Shown: one piece after another, positions 28,689 to 37,898 of the stretch | Numbering within the stretch: the first letter of the stretch is position 1 | Layout of the letters: each line of letters starts with the position of its first letter | Source of the DNA: Neoalteromonas facilis | Lineage (GTDB): Bacteria; Pseudomonadota; Gammaproteobacteria; Enterobacterales; Alteromonadaceae | DNA length: 64,000 bases | Assembly (NCBI RefSeq): GCF_002807665.1 | Contig: NZ_PEAY01000006.1 | Location: forward strand, 84,326-148,325 | Direction of reading: 5' to 3' | Notes under the pieces: generated by a model | Told to the model about the DNA's origin: nothing | Database searches by the model: none | Seen by the model: the letters and a program-made list of their open reading frames with translations, nothing else | Translations under genes and position numbers: made by a program

Positions 28689-30074
28689 ATCATCAGTAAA
28701 GTTATAAATCGGGTCAAAAATGCGCTCACTGGCCAAGGCCCCAAGAACACCGACAGCGGTTTGGCCGACTTACGTCCAGTGATAATCCCTCGCGCTGATC
28801 ATCCAGTGACCCGAAAAGAAATCAGTGACAATGCGCTAAAAGTGCTCTACCGCTTAAATAATGCGGGATACGAGGCATACCTCGTGGGCGGATGTATTCG
28901 CGACATCATGTTAGGCAAGCACCCAAAGGACTTTGACGTTGTAACCAATGCAACGCCTGAACAAGTGCAAGCACAGTTCAAAAATTGTCGCCTGATTGGT
29001 CGACGCTTTCGACTTGCGCATATCGTGTTTGGGCGAGAGATCATTGAAGTTGCAACGTTCCGAGGCCACCACGATGCCGACAACAAAAAAACTGAACTGA
29101 GCAAACAATCTGAGCACGGTCAGTTAATGCGTGACAATGTATTTGGCACTATCGATGAGGATGCCCAGCGCAGAGATTTTACGATAAACGCTATGTACTA
29201 CAGCGTAGCCGACTATAGCGTCACCGATTTTGCCAACGGTGTAAGTGCCATTAAAAACCGTGAAATTGAATTAATTGGTCATCCTGAAACGCGTTACCGC
29301 GAAGATCCGGTCCGTATGTTACGTGCGGTGCGATTCGCGGCAAAGCTTGATATGCATATCACCGAGCGAACTGGGGAACCTATCCTTGCCCTGTCGGGTT
29401 TATTAAGCAATATACCGCCCGCTCGATTGTTTGAAGAATATTTAAAGCTCTTTTTAGCTGGGAAAGCGTTTGATACCTTTAAATTGCTGCTTGAATACAA
29501 ACTGTTTTATCCGCTCTTTCCCTGCTTGGAGGGAGCCATACATAATGAAAGTAGTCGTGAATATCAGCTGATTGAGCAAGTACTAAAAAATACTGACAAC
29601 CGAATCAATAATGAACTGCGGGTAACACCAGCCTTCTTGCTGGCAGCCTTTTTGTGGTACCCGTTAGAAGAACGCCATCAGAAATTGATGAGTGAGTCAG
29701 GACTACAACCTCATGACGCATTTAATATCGCCATGAATGACGTGCTGACCGCTCAAACTCGACGGATCATGATCCCGAAACGATTCACCACCACCATGCG
29801 CGAGATTTGGCAGTTGCAATGGCGCTTACCCAAACGATTTGGTAGACGAGCACAAACTTTGTTCACCCACCCACGCTTCAGAGCCGCCTATGATTTTATG
29901 CTGTTAAGAGGTCAGATCGAGGGTGGTCAAAGTCACGAAATCGCTCAATGGTGGACTGATTTCCAGAATGCTGATGCAGAAGGGCGCAAGAAAATGGCTA
30001 ATAGCGGTGCCAAGAAGCCTCGCAGACGCCAACAACAAAGACGCAAACCGCGGACAAAAAATACCGATGCATGA
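28689..30074 (+). CDS. pcnB: Poly(A) polymerase I, apparent AUC start
   Basis: Adds poly(A) tails that promote RNA decay. No ATG, GTG or TTG gives a full N-terminus: TTG 28761 would remove about 24 conserved residues and has no ribosome site. The frame is open back to a TAG at 28674, and an AGGAG (28675-28679) sits 9 bases ahead of ATC 28689. Translation from there (IISKVINRVKNAL) aligns residue for residue with the N-terminus of E. coli PcnB, which is known to start at AUU. The 461-residue length also matches (465). Catalytic motifs: LVGGCIRDIMLG, PKDFDVVTNA, RREDF-like QRRDFTINAMYY; a basic Arg-rich tail follows. Confidence 0.9.
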   Translation: MISKVINRVKNALTGQGPKNTDSGLADLRPVIIPRADHPVTRKEISDNALKVLYRLNNAGYEAYLVGGCIRDIMLGKHPKDFDVVTNATPEQVQAQFKNCRLIGRRFRLAHIVFGREIIEVATFRGHHDADNKKTELSKQSEHGQLMRDNVFGTIDEDAQRRDFTINAMYYSVADYSVTDFANGVSAIKNREIELIGHPETRYREDPVRMLRAVRFAAKLDMHITERTGEPILALSGLLSNIPPARLFEEYLKLFLAGKAFDTFKLLLEYKLFYPLFPCLEGAIHNESSREYQLIEQVLKNTDNRINNELRVTPAFLLAAFLWYPLEERHQKLMSESGLQPHDAFNIAMNDVLTAQTRRIMIPKRFTTTMREIWQLQWRLPKRFGRRAQTLFTHPRFRAAYDFMLLRGQIEGGQSHEIAQWWTDFQNADAEGRKKMANSGAKKPRRRQQQRRKPRTKNTDA

Positions 30075-30597
30075 ACAAGTGTTTGTTGGCTTGGGTAGTA
30101 ATATTCCCAATCCAAAATATGGTTCGCCTGAAGAGCAAATAAAAGAAGCCATTCACATTATTTCGCAGCAGCCTGACGTGACGCTCGTGCAGGCATCATC
30201 TCTGTACAAAAGTGCCCCTATGGGTCCTCAAGATCAGGATGATTACGTCAATGCCGTTGTCCATATCAGCTGCACGTGCACTGCCGATGCGTTGCTCGAC
30301 ACATTACAACAGATTGAACAAGCATTTGGTCGCGAACGTAAGCAAGACCGCTGGGGACCGCGTACAATGGACTTGGATATTTTGTTGTTTGACCAGCAAA
30401 TTATCCAAACAAAGCGACTAACAGTGCCACATTATGGCTTGGCAGGGCGAGAATTTGTGTTGGTTCCACTGTTTGAACTAGCGCCCGACATGGTCATGCC
30501 CGACGGGCGGCCAATCGCCATGTGGGTCACTGAATGTTCACTTAAGGGTTTACGACGCATTCGACATGAATCAGAAGTAGAGGAGACTAACTCGTGA
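30067..30597 (+). CDS. folK: HPPK, folate biosynthesis pyrophosphokinase
   Basis: Transfers pyrophosphate from ATP to 6-hydroxymethyl-dihydropterin. From ATG 30067 (overlapping the pcnB end by 8 bases) the protein is 176 residues: [43 protein letters not shown] (catalytic Asp pair) and [16 protein letters not shown] are all standard. The longer open frame upstream lies inside pcnB. Confidence 0.96.
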   Translation: MHEQVFVGLGSNIPNPKYGSPEEQIKEAIHIISQQPDVTLVQASSLYKSAPMGPQDQDDYVNAVVHISCTCTADALLDTLQQIEQAFGRERKQDRWGPRTMDLDILLFDQQIIQTKRLTVPHYGLAGREFVLVPLFELAPDMVMPDGRPIAMWVTECSLKGLRRIRHESEVEETNS

Positions 30598-31388
30598 AAA
30601 AAGTAACCGTTGCCAGTTTGCTAAAAAGCAAACAACAAGGGGAAAAGATTTCAGCGCTGACGGCGTATGACGCGAGTTTCGCCAAACTTTTCGATGACGC
30701 GGGGGTTGATATCATCTTGATTGGTGATTCATTGGGCATGGTGTTGCACGGTCAGGATAGTACCCTTGCCGTCACAACAGATGACATTGCCTATCACACT
30801 CGTTCCGTTAGAGCGGGCGCTCAACGAGCACTCGTTGTCGCTGATATGCCATTTATGACGTACTCGACTCCTGAGCAAGCGTATCAGGAAGCCGCTAAAT
30901 TAATGGCAAGCGGAGCCAATATGGTGAAGCTCGAAGGTGGTGAATGGCTCCAAGGCACTATTCAAGGCTTGGTAGAACGTGGTGTACCCGTGTGTGGGCA
31001 TATTGGGCTTACGCCACAGTCAGTTAACGTATTTGGTGGCTTTAAAGTTCAGGGCCGCGATGATGACAAAGCACAAGCACTGGTTGAGTCAGCGAAAGCG
31101 CTAGAGTCTGCCGGTGCTCAGTTGTTGGTTATCGAATGTGTGCCGACACAAGTGGGCAAGCGTATTTCCGAAGCGGTTAATATACCGGTAATAGGTATTG
31201 GCGCAGGCGTGCATTGTGATGGTCAAATACTGGTCATGCACGATATGCTGGGCATTAGCGCCAACTATATGCCCAAGTTTTCCAAGAATTACCTGACTGT
31301 CACAGGCGATATTCCCAGTGCGGTGACACAATTTATCGATGATGTAAAAGCCGGTGTATTTCCAGATGCCAGCCACAGTTTCGATTAA
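30594..31388 (+). CDS. panB: Ketopantoate hydroxymethyltransferase PanB
   Basis: First committed step of pantothenate synthesis: methylene-THF plus alpha-ketoisovalerate to ketopantoate. The 264-residue protein has [32 protein letters not shown] (metal Asp), MVKLEGG and the catalytic-Glu region [16 protein letters not shown] start overlapping the folK stop (GTGA), so translation is probably coupled. Confidence 0.97.
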   Translation: MKKVTVASLLKSKQQGEKISALTAYDASFAKLFDDAGVDIILIGDSLGMVLHGQDSTLAVTTDDIAYHTRSVRAGAQRALVVADMPFMTYSTPEQAYQEAAKLMASGANMVKLEGGEWLQGTIQGLVERGVPVCGHIGLTPQSVNVFGGFKVQGRDDDKAQALVESAKALESAGAQLLVIECVPTQVGKRISEAVNIPVIGIGAGVHCDGQILVMHDMLGISANYMPKFSKNYLTVTGDIPSAVTQFIDDVKAGVFPDASHSFD

Positions 31389-31416
31389 TTGACTACCGAA
31401 AAGCTAGAGATTACAT

Positions 31417-32268
31417 ATGCAAGTTATAGAGAACATTACAGCATTGCGCGAGCTTAGACGGACTTGGCAACTCAAAGGTGACGTTATCGCGTTTGTCCCA
31501 ACCATGGGTAATCTTCACGATGGTCATTTAAAGCTGGTCAAACGGGCTAAATCGGAAGCTGATATTGTTGTCGTTTCAATTTTCGTTAATCCTTTGCAAT
31601 TCGGCCCGGATGAAGATTTAGATGCCTATCCTCGCACGATGCAAGATGATCTTGCAGCACTTGAGGCACTGGGTGTTGATGTTGTCTTTACCCCCACCGC
31701 AGACGACATATATTCACGCGGTCTGGAACAACAAACCTTTGTTGAAGTACCGGGTTTGTCTTATATGGTTTGCGGTGCTAGCCGTCCAGGTCATTTCCGA
31801 GGTGTTGCAACTATTGTTTGCAAACTATTCAATATGGTTCAGCCCAATAAAGCCTATTTTGGTGAGAAAGACTTTCAACAGTTGCAAGTCATCAAAGCGA
31901 TGGTGACTGACCTTTCAATGAATCTAGAAATCTTCGGTGTGCCAACAGAGCGTGAAAATGACGGCTTAGCCATGAGCTCACGCAATGGATATCTCACTAG
32001 CGAACAACGCACAATCGCGCCGTTTTTGTATCGCTGTATTTGCAATATAGCGGACAATATCCAACAAGGCCGACATGACTACAGCGCCATGATCACAGAA
32101 GCAAAAGCCGAGTTGCTGGCGAAAGGTTTTAAGCCTGACTACATTGAGGTACGTGCGGCTGAAACATTGCTGCACCCTGGACATGAAGACAAACACTTGG
32201 TGGTATTGGCTGCAGCGTTTCTAGGTAAAACGCGCCTTATTGATAATATTCAGGTGACCGTTAACTAA
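31417..32268 (+). CDS. panC: Pantothenate synthetase PanC
   Basis: Joins pantoate and beta-alanine via pantoyl adenylate. The 283 residues show [13 protein letters not shown] (HIGH motif), [21 protein letters not shown] (quoted in part), [25 protein letters not shown] and MSSRNGYL (KMSKS-like). It lies 28 bases behind panB. The beta-alanine it needs is probably supplied by PanP, encoded 0.6 kb downstream. Confidence 0.98.
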   Translation: MQVIENITALRELRRTWQLKGDVIAFVPTMGNLHDGHLKLVKRAKSEADIVVVSIFVNPLQFGPDEDLDAYPRTMQDDLAALEALGVDVVFTPTADDIYSRGLEQQTFVEVPGLSYMVCGASRPGHFRGVATIVCKLFNMVQPNKAYFGEKDFQQLQVIKAMVTDLSMNLEIFGVPTERENDGLAMSSRNGYLTSEQRTIAPFLYRCICNIADNIQQGRHDYSAMITEAKAELLAKGFKPDYIEVRAAETLLHPGHEDKHLVVLAAAFLGKTRLIDNIQVTVN

Positions 32269-32758
32269 ACCAGCGAATGCCATGTTCAGCCGCTGCGGAG
32301 CGATCTTGTGACAGCACGAGTTTAGTCAAACGTTCAGTTTCATCACGTAACGCGGTGTCAAAACCAATGAAGCTATACGCCACTTCTCGTTGCTCTTCGC
32401 TATAGCAGGCATGTTCAACGGGTGAAGCTGAAAACATCAATACTAACCCTTGTATGACCCGTTGAACCTTTTCATTTTCTTCTGGCAAAATAAAAGCTGT
32501 TCTCGCCGGTAGAACTGGCGCAGTTTCCCCATTCACCAAATCGGAAATCTCAGTAGCGTAACTTAACTCGCCGTCGATGTCGGTGCATGCGGTTAAATCG
32601 TAATAGCAGTTCATGCCGAAAGAAAAATCACTGTCTTCCAACATGGCTTGTAAAAATCGTAATCCATGCTCTAAACCAATAGCCCCGAGTGCCCATACAA
32701 GCATTGCATTGTTCGGCTGGGAAATTTTATACGCTATTGCTGGACTCAACACATTCAC
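32261..32758 (-). CDS. Uncharacterised 165-residue protein between panC and panP
   Basis: Not recognised. A soluble protein of 165 residues with GTG start, no signal peptide and no convincing membrane helix. It reads as mixed helix and strand with two cysteine-containing stretches ([19 protein letters not shown] and [17 protein letters not shown]). Its stop overlaps the convergent end of panC by 8 bases. It is on the same strand as panP and 89 bases downstream of it... that is, panP's stop lies further left in transcription order than this start, so the two are not overlapping but could not be one operon without a promoter check. Some link to pantothenate metabolism is possible from position only. 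Confidence 0.6.
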   Translation of the reverse strand: MNVLSPAIAYKISQPNNAMLVWALGAIGLEHGLRFLQAMLEDSDFSFGMNCYYDLTACTDIDGELSYATEISDLVNGETAPVLPARTAFILPEENEKVQRVIQGLVLMFSASPVEHACYSEEQREVAYSFIGFDTALRDETERLTKLVLSQDRSAAAEHGIRWFS

Positions 32759-32847
32759 TCAACATATCTATACCACACAATACAAACCTAATGCGCGATG
32801 TAGGCTGAGTCAAGTTAGACATTAGTAGAGGAAAACAACGAGTGAGT

Positions 32848-34485
32848 TTAAGAGCCCACCGCGTGTTGGTGTAGATTGGCGAACTCTTGTAATTCCTGCC
32901 ATTGGCGACAGGTTTTGGCAATGGCCAGTTGTTCAGTGAGAATGTTGTTCAAATCATCCACAGACGTTAGCGGGTTAGCTAACACAACTCTAAAGACTGT
33001 AATTGGTGATTGTGTATAGGTTTCAGTCGTTAGTCGGGTTCTGGACACAAAGGATTTACCCGCTTCACGTTGGCGCTTCTGAATGCTGACCGTAAGCTGA
33101 TCCAGCAAATCATGGATTGCCACTTGCTGCTGCGGTGTCGCATTTACCCAGTAGCGCTGGATGAATTCAGGGACTACGCGATAGGTTAGCAAACTTAAAG
33201 TCGGTGTTGTGACCAATTCAAAGTCTGGAGCCTCTTCGATCATATCAGCGAAACGTTTGGCTTTTTCAATGCTTTGATTGATCAACAATTCGTAGCCTTG
33301 ACGGCCCAATATATGTAACGAGGCATACACCAACATCGCCATTCCGTTGCGAGAACCTTCTAATGTTGTTGAACCCAGATCTTTAGAGCCTTCACGCAAA
33401 ATGTATTGCGCATGGTGACGCACTGCATTGCTATGCTCAGGGTTTTTAAACAGCGCCATTCCAGCGCCCATAGGCACGTACATCTGCTTATGTGCATCAA
33501 ACGTAATCGAGTCAGCTCGTTCTATGCCTTGCAGCTTATTACGGTAACGTTGACTGAACAGCGTTGCGCCGCCCCAAGCCGCATCGACATGGAACCAACA
33601 CCCAAGCTCCTGAGCAACATCAGCAAGTTCATCCAACGGATCCACATGCCCTGTTTCGGTTGTCCCTGCAACACCCACAATAGCCAATAATCGCTTATTC
33701 TGCGCTTGATACTGTTTGCCCATGGCAAGGGCTTTTTCGGGTGACAAGGTTTGCGATAAACAATCAACCGTCACCATTTCGTTGCGCCCAATGCCCAACA
33801 AATCCATTGCCTTAGACAAGGAATAGTGACCACGCTTAGAAGTTAATATGCCAATCCCGTCAATATTATAATGGCGATACGCTGCCATTAAGCCTGCACG
33901 TGACACCCCAGGGAAGTTCCCATCCGGCTTGAGCAACTGATTTCTTGCTACCCACAATGCCGTCATATTGGCAACTGTTCCACCCGAGCAAAACGCGCCT
34001 AAAGAGTGGCGAGCGCTGTGCAAATGTTGCTCGTAAAACGCATCATCACGCTGATATACCAGGTTGTGCATCATGCCTAAAACCTGACGCTCTAATGGCG
34101 TAAAGGCTTTAGAAGTTTCAATTTTTACCAGGTTCTGATTTAACCCCACCATTAGCTTAGCTAACGGTAAATGAAAATAGGGTAACGCCGAGGTCATATG
34201 ACCTATGAAGGTGGGAGAATAGGTATTAACGGAATGCGCGACGAGCTTATCGAGCAAAGACTCAGCATGTTCCGAGACAAACTCTGGGATCTCAGGTAAT
34301 TTTGCATCAGCAAAATCCTGCTCTATGTCTTCCAACGAGGTCTTTTTTGCCACCACATGTTGTGACAAAAAGTCAGCCAAATTGTCAGAGATATGCTGTT
34401 CAATTTGTGCGAGCTTTGAATTCACCTGTTCGGGTTTGGTAAAAACCCGCAAAAGATGACTCATACTGACTTCAGCTTTACTCAC
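32848..34485 (-). CDS. panP: PLP-dependent aspartate 1-decarboxylase PanP
   Basis: Group II PLP decarboxylase of the PanP type, which makes beta-alanine from aspartate and replaces PanD in many marine gammaproteobacteria. The 545 residues contain CSGGTVANMTALWVARN, HVDAAWGGATLFS, and the PLP lysine in DAHKQMYVPMGAG. Location beside panBC, with no panD in the window, supports PanP rather than glutamate decarboxylase; the final substrate call needs biochemistry. GTG 34485 is chosen because GAGGG lies 7 bases upstream; an ATG occurs seven codons later. Confidence 0.87.
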   Translation of the reverse strand: MSKAEVSMSHLLRVFTKPEQVNSKLAQIEQHISDNLADFLSQHVVAKKTSLEDIEQDFADAKLPEIPEFVSEHAESLLDKLVAHSVNTYSPTFIGHMTSALPYFHLPLAKLMVGLNQNLVKIETSKAFTPLERQVLGMMHNLVYQRDDAFYEQHLHSARHSLGAFCSGGTVANMTALWVARNQLLKPDGNFPGVSRAGLMAAYRHYNIDGIGILTSKRGHYSLSKAMDLLGIGRNEMVTVDCLSQTLSPEKALAMGKQYQAQNKRLLAIVGVAGTTETGHVDPLDELADVAQELGCWFHVDAAWGGATLFSQRYRNKLQGIERADSITFDAHKQMYVPMGAGMALFKNPEHSNAVRHHAQYILREGSKDLGSTTLEGSRNGMAMLVYASLHILGRQGYELLINQSIEKAKRFADMIEEAPDFELVTTPTLSLLTYRVVPEFIQRYWVNATPQQQVAIHDLLDQLTVSIQKRQREAGKSFVSRTRLTTETYTQSPITVFRVVLANPLTSVDDLNNILTEQLAIAKTCRQWQELQEFANLHQHAVGS

Positions 34486-34653
34486 TGATATACCCTCAAA
34501 CTACCCGAAACGCTGCCCACCGCTAAAACGGTGATCGCGGACTTTACCTTAGTTGAATGGTTTTACCAAGTGATAAAGCACGCACAAACAAAATACGTAT
34601 TCGTAAATGATCTGTTATAGTTTTAATACAGAGTATGAGGATTATTTGATCGA

Positions 34654-35379
34654 ATGCCAATTACAGAGGTCACTGACAGTTTTTCTCTTGAGCGCATCGT
34701 GCCGTTTTTTCAGCCTATCATCGATATGCAGACCAACAGCGTATGGCGCTATGAGTGCTTAGCGCGCCTAATTAATGAACAGGAACATACATTTCTACCT
34801 AATGAGTTTCTGTTTATCGTCGAACGCAATAATTGGTGCCAACAATTGACCGAAACGATGTTATTGCAATGTGCGCAATATTTCCGGCATGTGAATATTC
34901 CTTGGAATATTAATTTAGACACAACCGATCTGCAAAACCCCAATCTGTTGCCCTTTATTCGCGATGCCCTTGAAGATTATCCCAATCCTCACCGGATCAG
35001 TATTGAGATCACAGCTCATGCTGCATTGCGCCACGAGAGTCAGCTAGGCGAATTTGTCGACCAATGTAACGCAATGGATATTGGCGTTTTCATCGATAAC
35101 CTAGGCGAAACCCCTGTGAATGTGCAGCGCCTTTTGACCTTACCGATTAACGGGGTAAAACTCAGTGGCAAGCTAATCAATCACTATCAAAGTGATAGCA
35201 GCATTCAAGATTTTGTCGAGCATATTTGCGAAGTCGCAGAACAACGAGGTGTCAACGTAGTTGCTGAGCATATTGAGTCAGAATCCAGCCTACCGATGTT
35301 GGAGCAATTATCGATTCGCTATGCACAAGGTTTCCTATTTAGCCGCCCTAATGCCAGTGTATTGACTAACGGCCGGTAA
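34654..35379 (+). CDS. Stand-alone EAL-domain protein, probably catalytically impaired
   Basis: A 241-residue protein made of one EAL domain without sensor or membrane region. The signature reads YECLAR, the asparagine is present (WNINLDT), as are SIEIT, VKLSG, VAEHIE and AQGFLFSRP. However, the paired aspartates of DDFGTG are replaced by IDNLGE, losing the second metal ligand, and the KxD motif reads KLS. It is thus likely to bind c-di-GMP or a protein partner rather than cleave. The ribosome site (GAGG, 13 bases upstream) is distant. Divergent from panP, convergent with the next gene. Confidence 0.85.
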   Translation: MPITEVTDSFSLERIVPFFQPIIDMQTNSVWRYECLARLINEQEHTFLPNEFLFIVERNNWCQQLTETMLLQCAQYFRHVNIPWNINLDTTDLQNPNLLPFIRDALEDYPNPHRISIEITAHAALRHESQLGEFVDQCNAMDIGVFIDNLGETPVNVQRLLTLPINGVKLSGKLINHYQSDSSIQDFVEHICEVAEQRGVNVVAEHIESESSLPMLEQLSIRYAQGFLFSRPNASVLTNGR

Positions 35380-35380
35380 A

Positions 35381-36034
35381 TTAGCGGCTCGTTAGCGCCC
35401 AACATATTTGACCGCTGGCGAAATACTTACGCTCAAAAGGGGTAATAGGGTTCTCGCAAGGCAGTTGTTCGATCGTACTATCCACACCATATAGCGACAA
35501 TGCGATCTGGAATTCTTTCACCAATAAATCCCAGTTACTGCGCACGTAAAGTGTGCCTCCCAGCCCCATAAAATCCGGCATTGCAGGGCTCGCATGCCAA
35601 CGCTTTTGAACTTGAGATGGTTTTGGATAGGGATTGGGGTAGTACAGACAATGCTTAGCGAGTTTAATGCCTTGTTGACGCGCTAAGTACCAAAAGTCGC
35701 TGACATCCGCGCGCACCACAATATAGTTATCAGCATTGTCACCGTAGTGCTGGTGTTTGCCCAAACGCAGCGCTGATTTATCAATGCCGATGACTTTAGC
35801 ATGGGGATTGTGTCGCGCAATATGCGCAGTACTCTCGCCGACGCCACAACACGAATCAAATATGATATCGCCAGCAAAATCCCCTAACCACTCCAAGCAT
35901 TGATTAAAGGCCTCAACAGTATGCTGATGAGGCACATGACGACGCTCGCTGTTTTGATAACGCTGAACGTAATGAACCAGCTTTTCATGCGGTTCTAGTT
36001 GTGTTGATGTTACGCTTCGGGCCTGTGATTGCAT
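35381..36034 (-). CDS. TrmB-like SAM methyltransferase
   Basis: Class I methyltransferase resembling tRNA (guanine-46-N7) methyltransferase TrmB but divergent. SAM-binding motif IIFDSCCGVGESTAHIA near residue 58, acidic IGIDKS, and a motif IV-like LYYPNPYPKPSQVQKRWH, corresponding to the FPDPWPKxxHxKRR block of TrmB. The 217-residue length is similar, but conserved TrmB Asp and basic residues are altered, so a different RNA substrate is possible and true TrmB is expected elsewhere. It follows the exporter permease gene by 3 bases, probably in one transcript. Confidence 0.72.
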   Translation of the reverse strand: MQSQARSVTSTQLEPHEKLVHYVQRYQNSERRHVPHQHTVEAFNQCLEWLGDFAGDIIFDSCCGVGESTAHIARHNPHAKVIGIDKSALRLGKHQHYGDNADNYIVVRADVSDFWYLARQQGIKLAKHCLYYPNPYPKPSQVQKRWHASPAMPDFMGLGGTLYVRSNWDLLVKEFQIALSLYGVDSTIEQLPCENPITPFERKYFASGQICWALTSR

Positions 36035-36037
36035 AGA

Positions 36038-36808
36038 TTAATTACGGATCCCAACACCACGTTGCAACAACATGTACGCTACAGTGAATAACAATGCATT
36101 AAATCCAACGAGAAGTGCTAGCGAAATAGTAACATCTACGTCCGACTTCCCTAAAAACCCATAACGAAACCCATTTACCATATACACAATTGGATTGGCT
36201 TTACTGACGGTTTGCCAAAACTCGGGCAAGAGTGAAAGCGAATAAAACACACCGCCCAAATACGTCAACGGGGTTAATACGAAGGTTGGGATAACCGAGA
36301 TATCATCAAACGTTTTTGCGTAAACGGCGTTGATTAAACCGGCTGTTGCAAACAATGTAGACGTTAGTAGCAGTGTTGCCACAATGACGCCCAAGTGCAT
36401 TAGCTGAAGATCAACGAACAATGAAGCGACAAAGGTTACGATGATACCGATCAGCATCGCTCGCGCGACACCGCCACCGACGTACCCCATGATCACAACC
36501 CATGTCGGCACAGGGGCCACCAACAACTCTTCGACATTTCGCTGAAATTTAGCACTGAAGAATGACGAGGAAACGTTGGAATAACTGTTGGTGATAATCG
36601 CCATCATGATCAAACCGGGTACGATGAACTCCATGTAGCTAACACCGCCCATGTCCCCAATGCGCGACCCGATAAGGTTACCAAAAATAACAAAGTAGAG
36701 ACTCATGGTGATAGCGGGTGGCACTAATGTTTGTACCCAGATGCGCAAAAAGCGCGTGCATTCTTTAATCCAAATAGTGCGAAGCGCAACAAAGTATAAA
36801 TGATTCAT
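36038..36808 (-). CDS. yadH: ABC-2 type exporter permease (YadH-like)
   Basis: Inner-membrane permease of 256 residues with six hydrophobic helices and the ABC-2 pattern FIVPGLIMMAIITNSYSNVSSS followed by FQRNVEELLVAPV. It pairs with the ATPase gene that overlaps it by 4 bases. In E. coli yadGH also lies near the pan genes. Substrate unknown; members of this group export drugs, lipids or polysaccharides. Confidence 0.9.
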   Translation of the reverse strand: MNHLYFVALRTIWIKECTRFLRIWVQTLVPPAITMSLYFVIFGNLIGSRIGDMGGVSYMEFIVPGLIMMAIITNSYSNVSSSFFSAKFQRNVEELLVAPVPTWVVIMGYVGGGVARAMLIGIIVTFVASLFVDLQLMHLGVIVATLLLTSTLFATAGLINAVYAKTFDDISVIPTFVLTPLTYLGGVFYSLSLLPEFWQTVSKANPIVYMVNGFRYGFLGKSDVDVTISLALLVGFNALLFTVAYMLLQRGVGIRN

Positions 36809-37743
36809 GCGTTACTCCCCTGCGTGTTATCGCTGCGCCCGGATTCCACCAACCGAACAAATAGCTCCTCAAGTCTGTTGGCTTTGTTGCGCATGCTCAT
36901 GACTTGCACACCTTGTTGCGTTAACTGTGTAAATACCGGATTCAACCCTTCAGACTTCTCTACGTCGACTTCTAAGGTGTGATCGTCAAGCAAGCGAGAT
37001 TCATAGTTAGGCAAGTCTGGAGCTTTATCGACAGGGGTAATATCTAACACAAACGTTTCAACATTCAAGGTTGATAACAATGCCTTCATACTGGTGTTTT
37101 CGACAATTTGCCCTTTATCAATGATCGCAATATTGCGACACAAGCTCTCAGCTTCTTCCAGATAATGCGTGGTCAAAATGATGGTAATGCCCTGCTCATT
37201 TATTTGCGTTAAAAAACGCCACATCGAGCGACGGATCTCAATATCGACACCTGCCGTGGGTTCATCAAGGATTAAAATTTGCGGCTCATGCATAAGGGCG
37301 CGCGCAATCATCAAACGGCGCTTCATCCCTCCAGACAACGCTCGAGCTGGGGAGTTTCGCTTCTCCCACAAATCAAGTTGCTTGAGGTATTTTTCTGCAC
37401 GCTCTCTTGCAACAGAGCGTGGCACACCATAGTAACCCGCCTGATTCAGGACAATTTGCATCAACGTTTCAAACTGGTTGAAATTAAATTCCTGCGGCAC
37501 TAAACCAATGCAAGACTTCGCTTGCGTCAATGCGTTATCTATGGAGTGGCCCATTACATGAACTTCACCCGCTGATTTATTTACCAGTGAAGCAATAATG
37601 CCAATGGTGGTTGATTTGCCTGCGCCATTAGGTCCAAGCAGCGCAAAAAAGTCGCCTTTAGAAACTTGTAAATCAACGCCTTTTAGCGCTTCCACGCCAC
37701 CTTTATAGGTTTTTTTCAGGCCTTTTATATCTAGTGCTAACAT
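36805..37743 (-). CDS. yadG: ABC exporter ATP-binding protein (YadG-like)
   Basis: ATPase of the YadGH exporter. From ATG 37743 the protein is 312 residues: Walker A GPNGAGKSTTIG, Q-loop VPQEFNFN, signature LSGGMKRRLMIARAL, Walker B ILILDEPTAGVD and switch TTHYLEEAE, with a C-terminal extension of about 90 residues as in DrrA-like ATPases. The frame continues upstream to 37797, but the ATG at 37743 matches family length. Confidence 0.92.
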   Translation of the reverse strand: MLALDIKGLKKTYKGGVEALKGVDLQVSKGDFFALLGPNGAGKSTTIGIIASLVNKSAGEVHVMGHSIDNALTQAKSCIGLVPQEFNFNQFETLMQIVLNQAGYYGVPRSVARERAEKYLKQLDLWEKRNSPARALSGGMKRRLMIARALMHEPQILILDEPTAGVDIEIRRSMWRFLTQINEQGITIILTTHYLEEAESLCRNIAIIDKGQIVENTSMKALLSTLNVETFVLDITPVDKAPDLPNYESRLLDDHTLEVDVEKSEGLNPVFTQLTQQGVQVMSMRNKANRLEELFVRLVESGRSDNTQGSNA

Positions 37744-37858
37744 GTTGATCTCAACGCGTTGATAATAGCAATGTGCGCCCTGTTGGCGCACATACAAAAG
37801 TGATATGTGCTGGCATTATCGCAGATTTCAAGGGCTGAGTGGATAGTGGAATGGCATC

Positions 37859-37883
37859 GCAAGCTCACGGATTGTGAGCTTGC
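37859..37883. repeat. Perfect inverted repeat downstream of pdsO
   Basis: GCAAGCTCAC (37859-37868) and GTGAGCTTGC (37874-37883) form a 10-pair hairpin with a 5-base loop, 16 bases past the pdsO stop on the minus strand. No T run follows, so it may be an RNA 3' end stabiliser or a weak terminator. Confidence 0.5.
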
Positions 37884-37898
37884 CTGTACAGACTGTAT

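Noticed and set aside
32848..34485. Glutamate decarboxylase
   Set aside because: It is a group II PLP decarboxylase, but the PanP-type sequence and panBC neighbourhood favour aspartate decarboxylation for beta-alanine.
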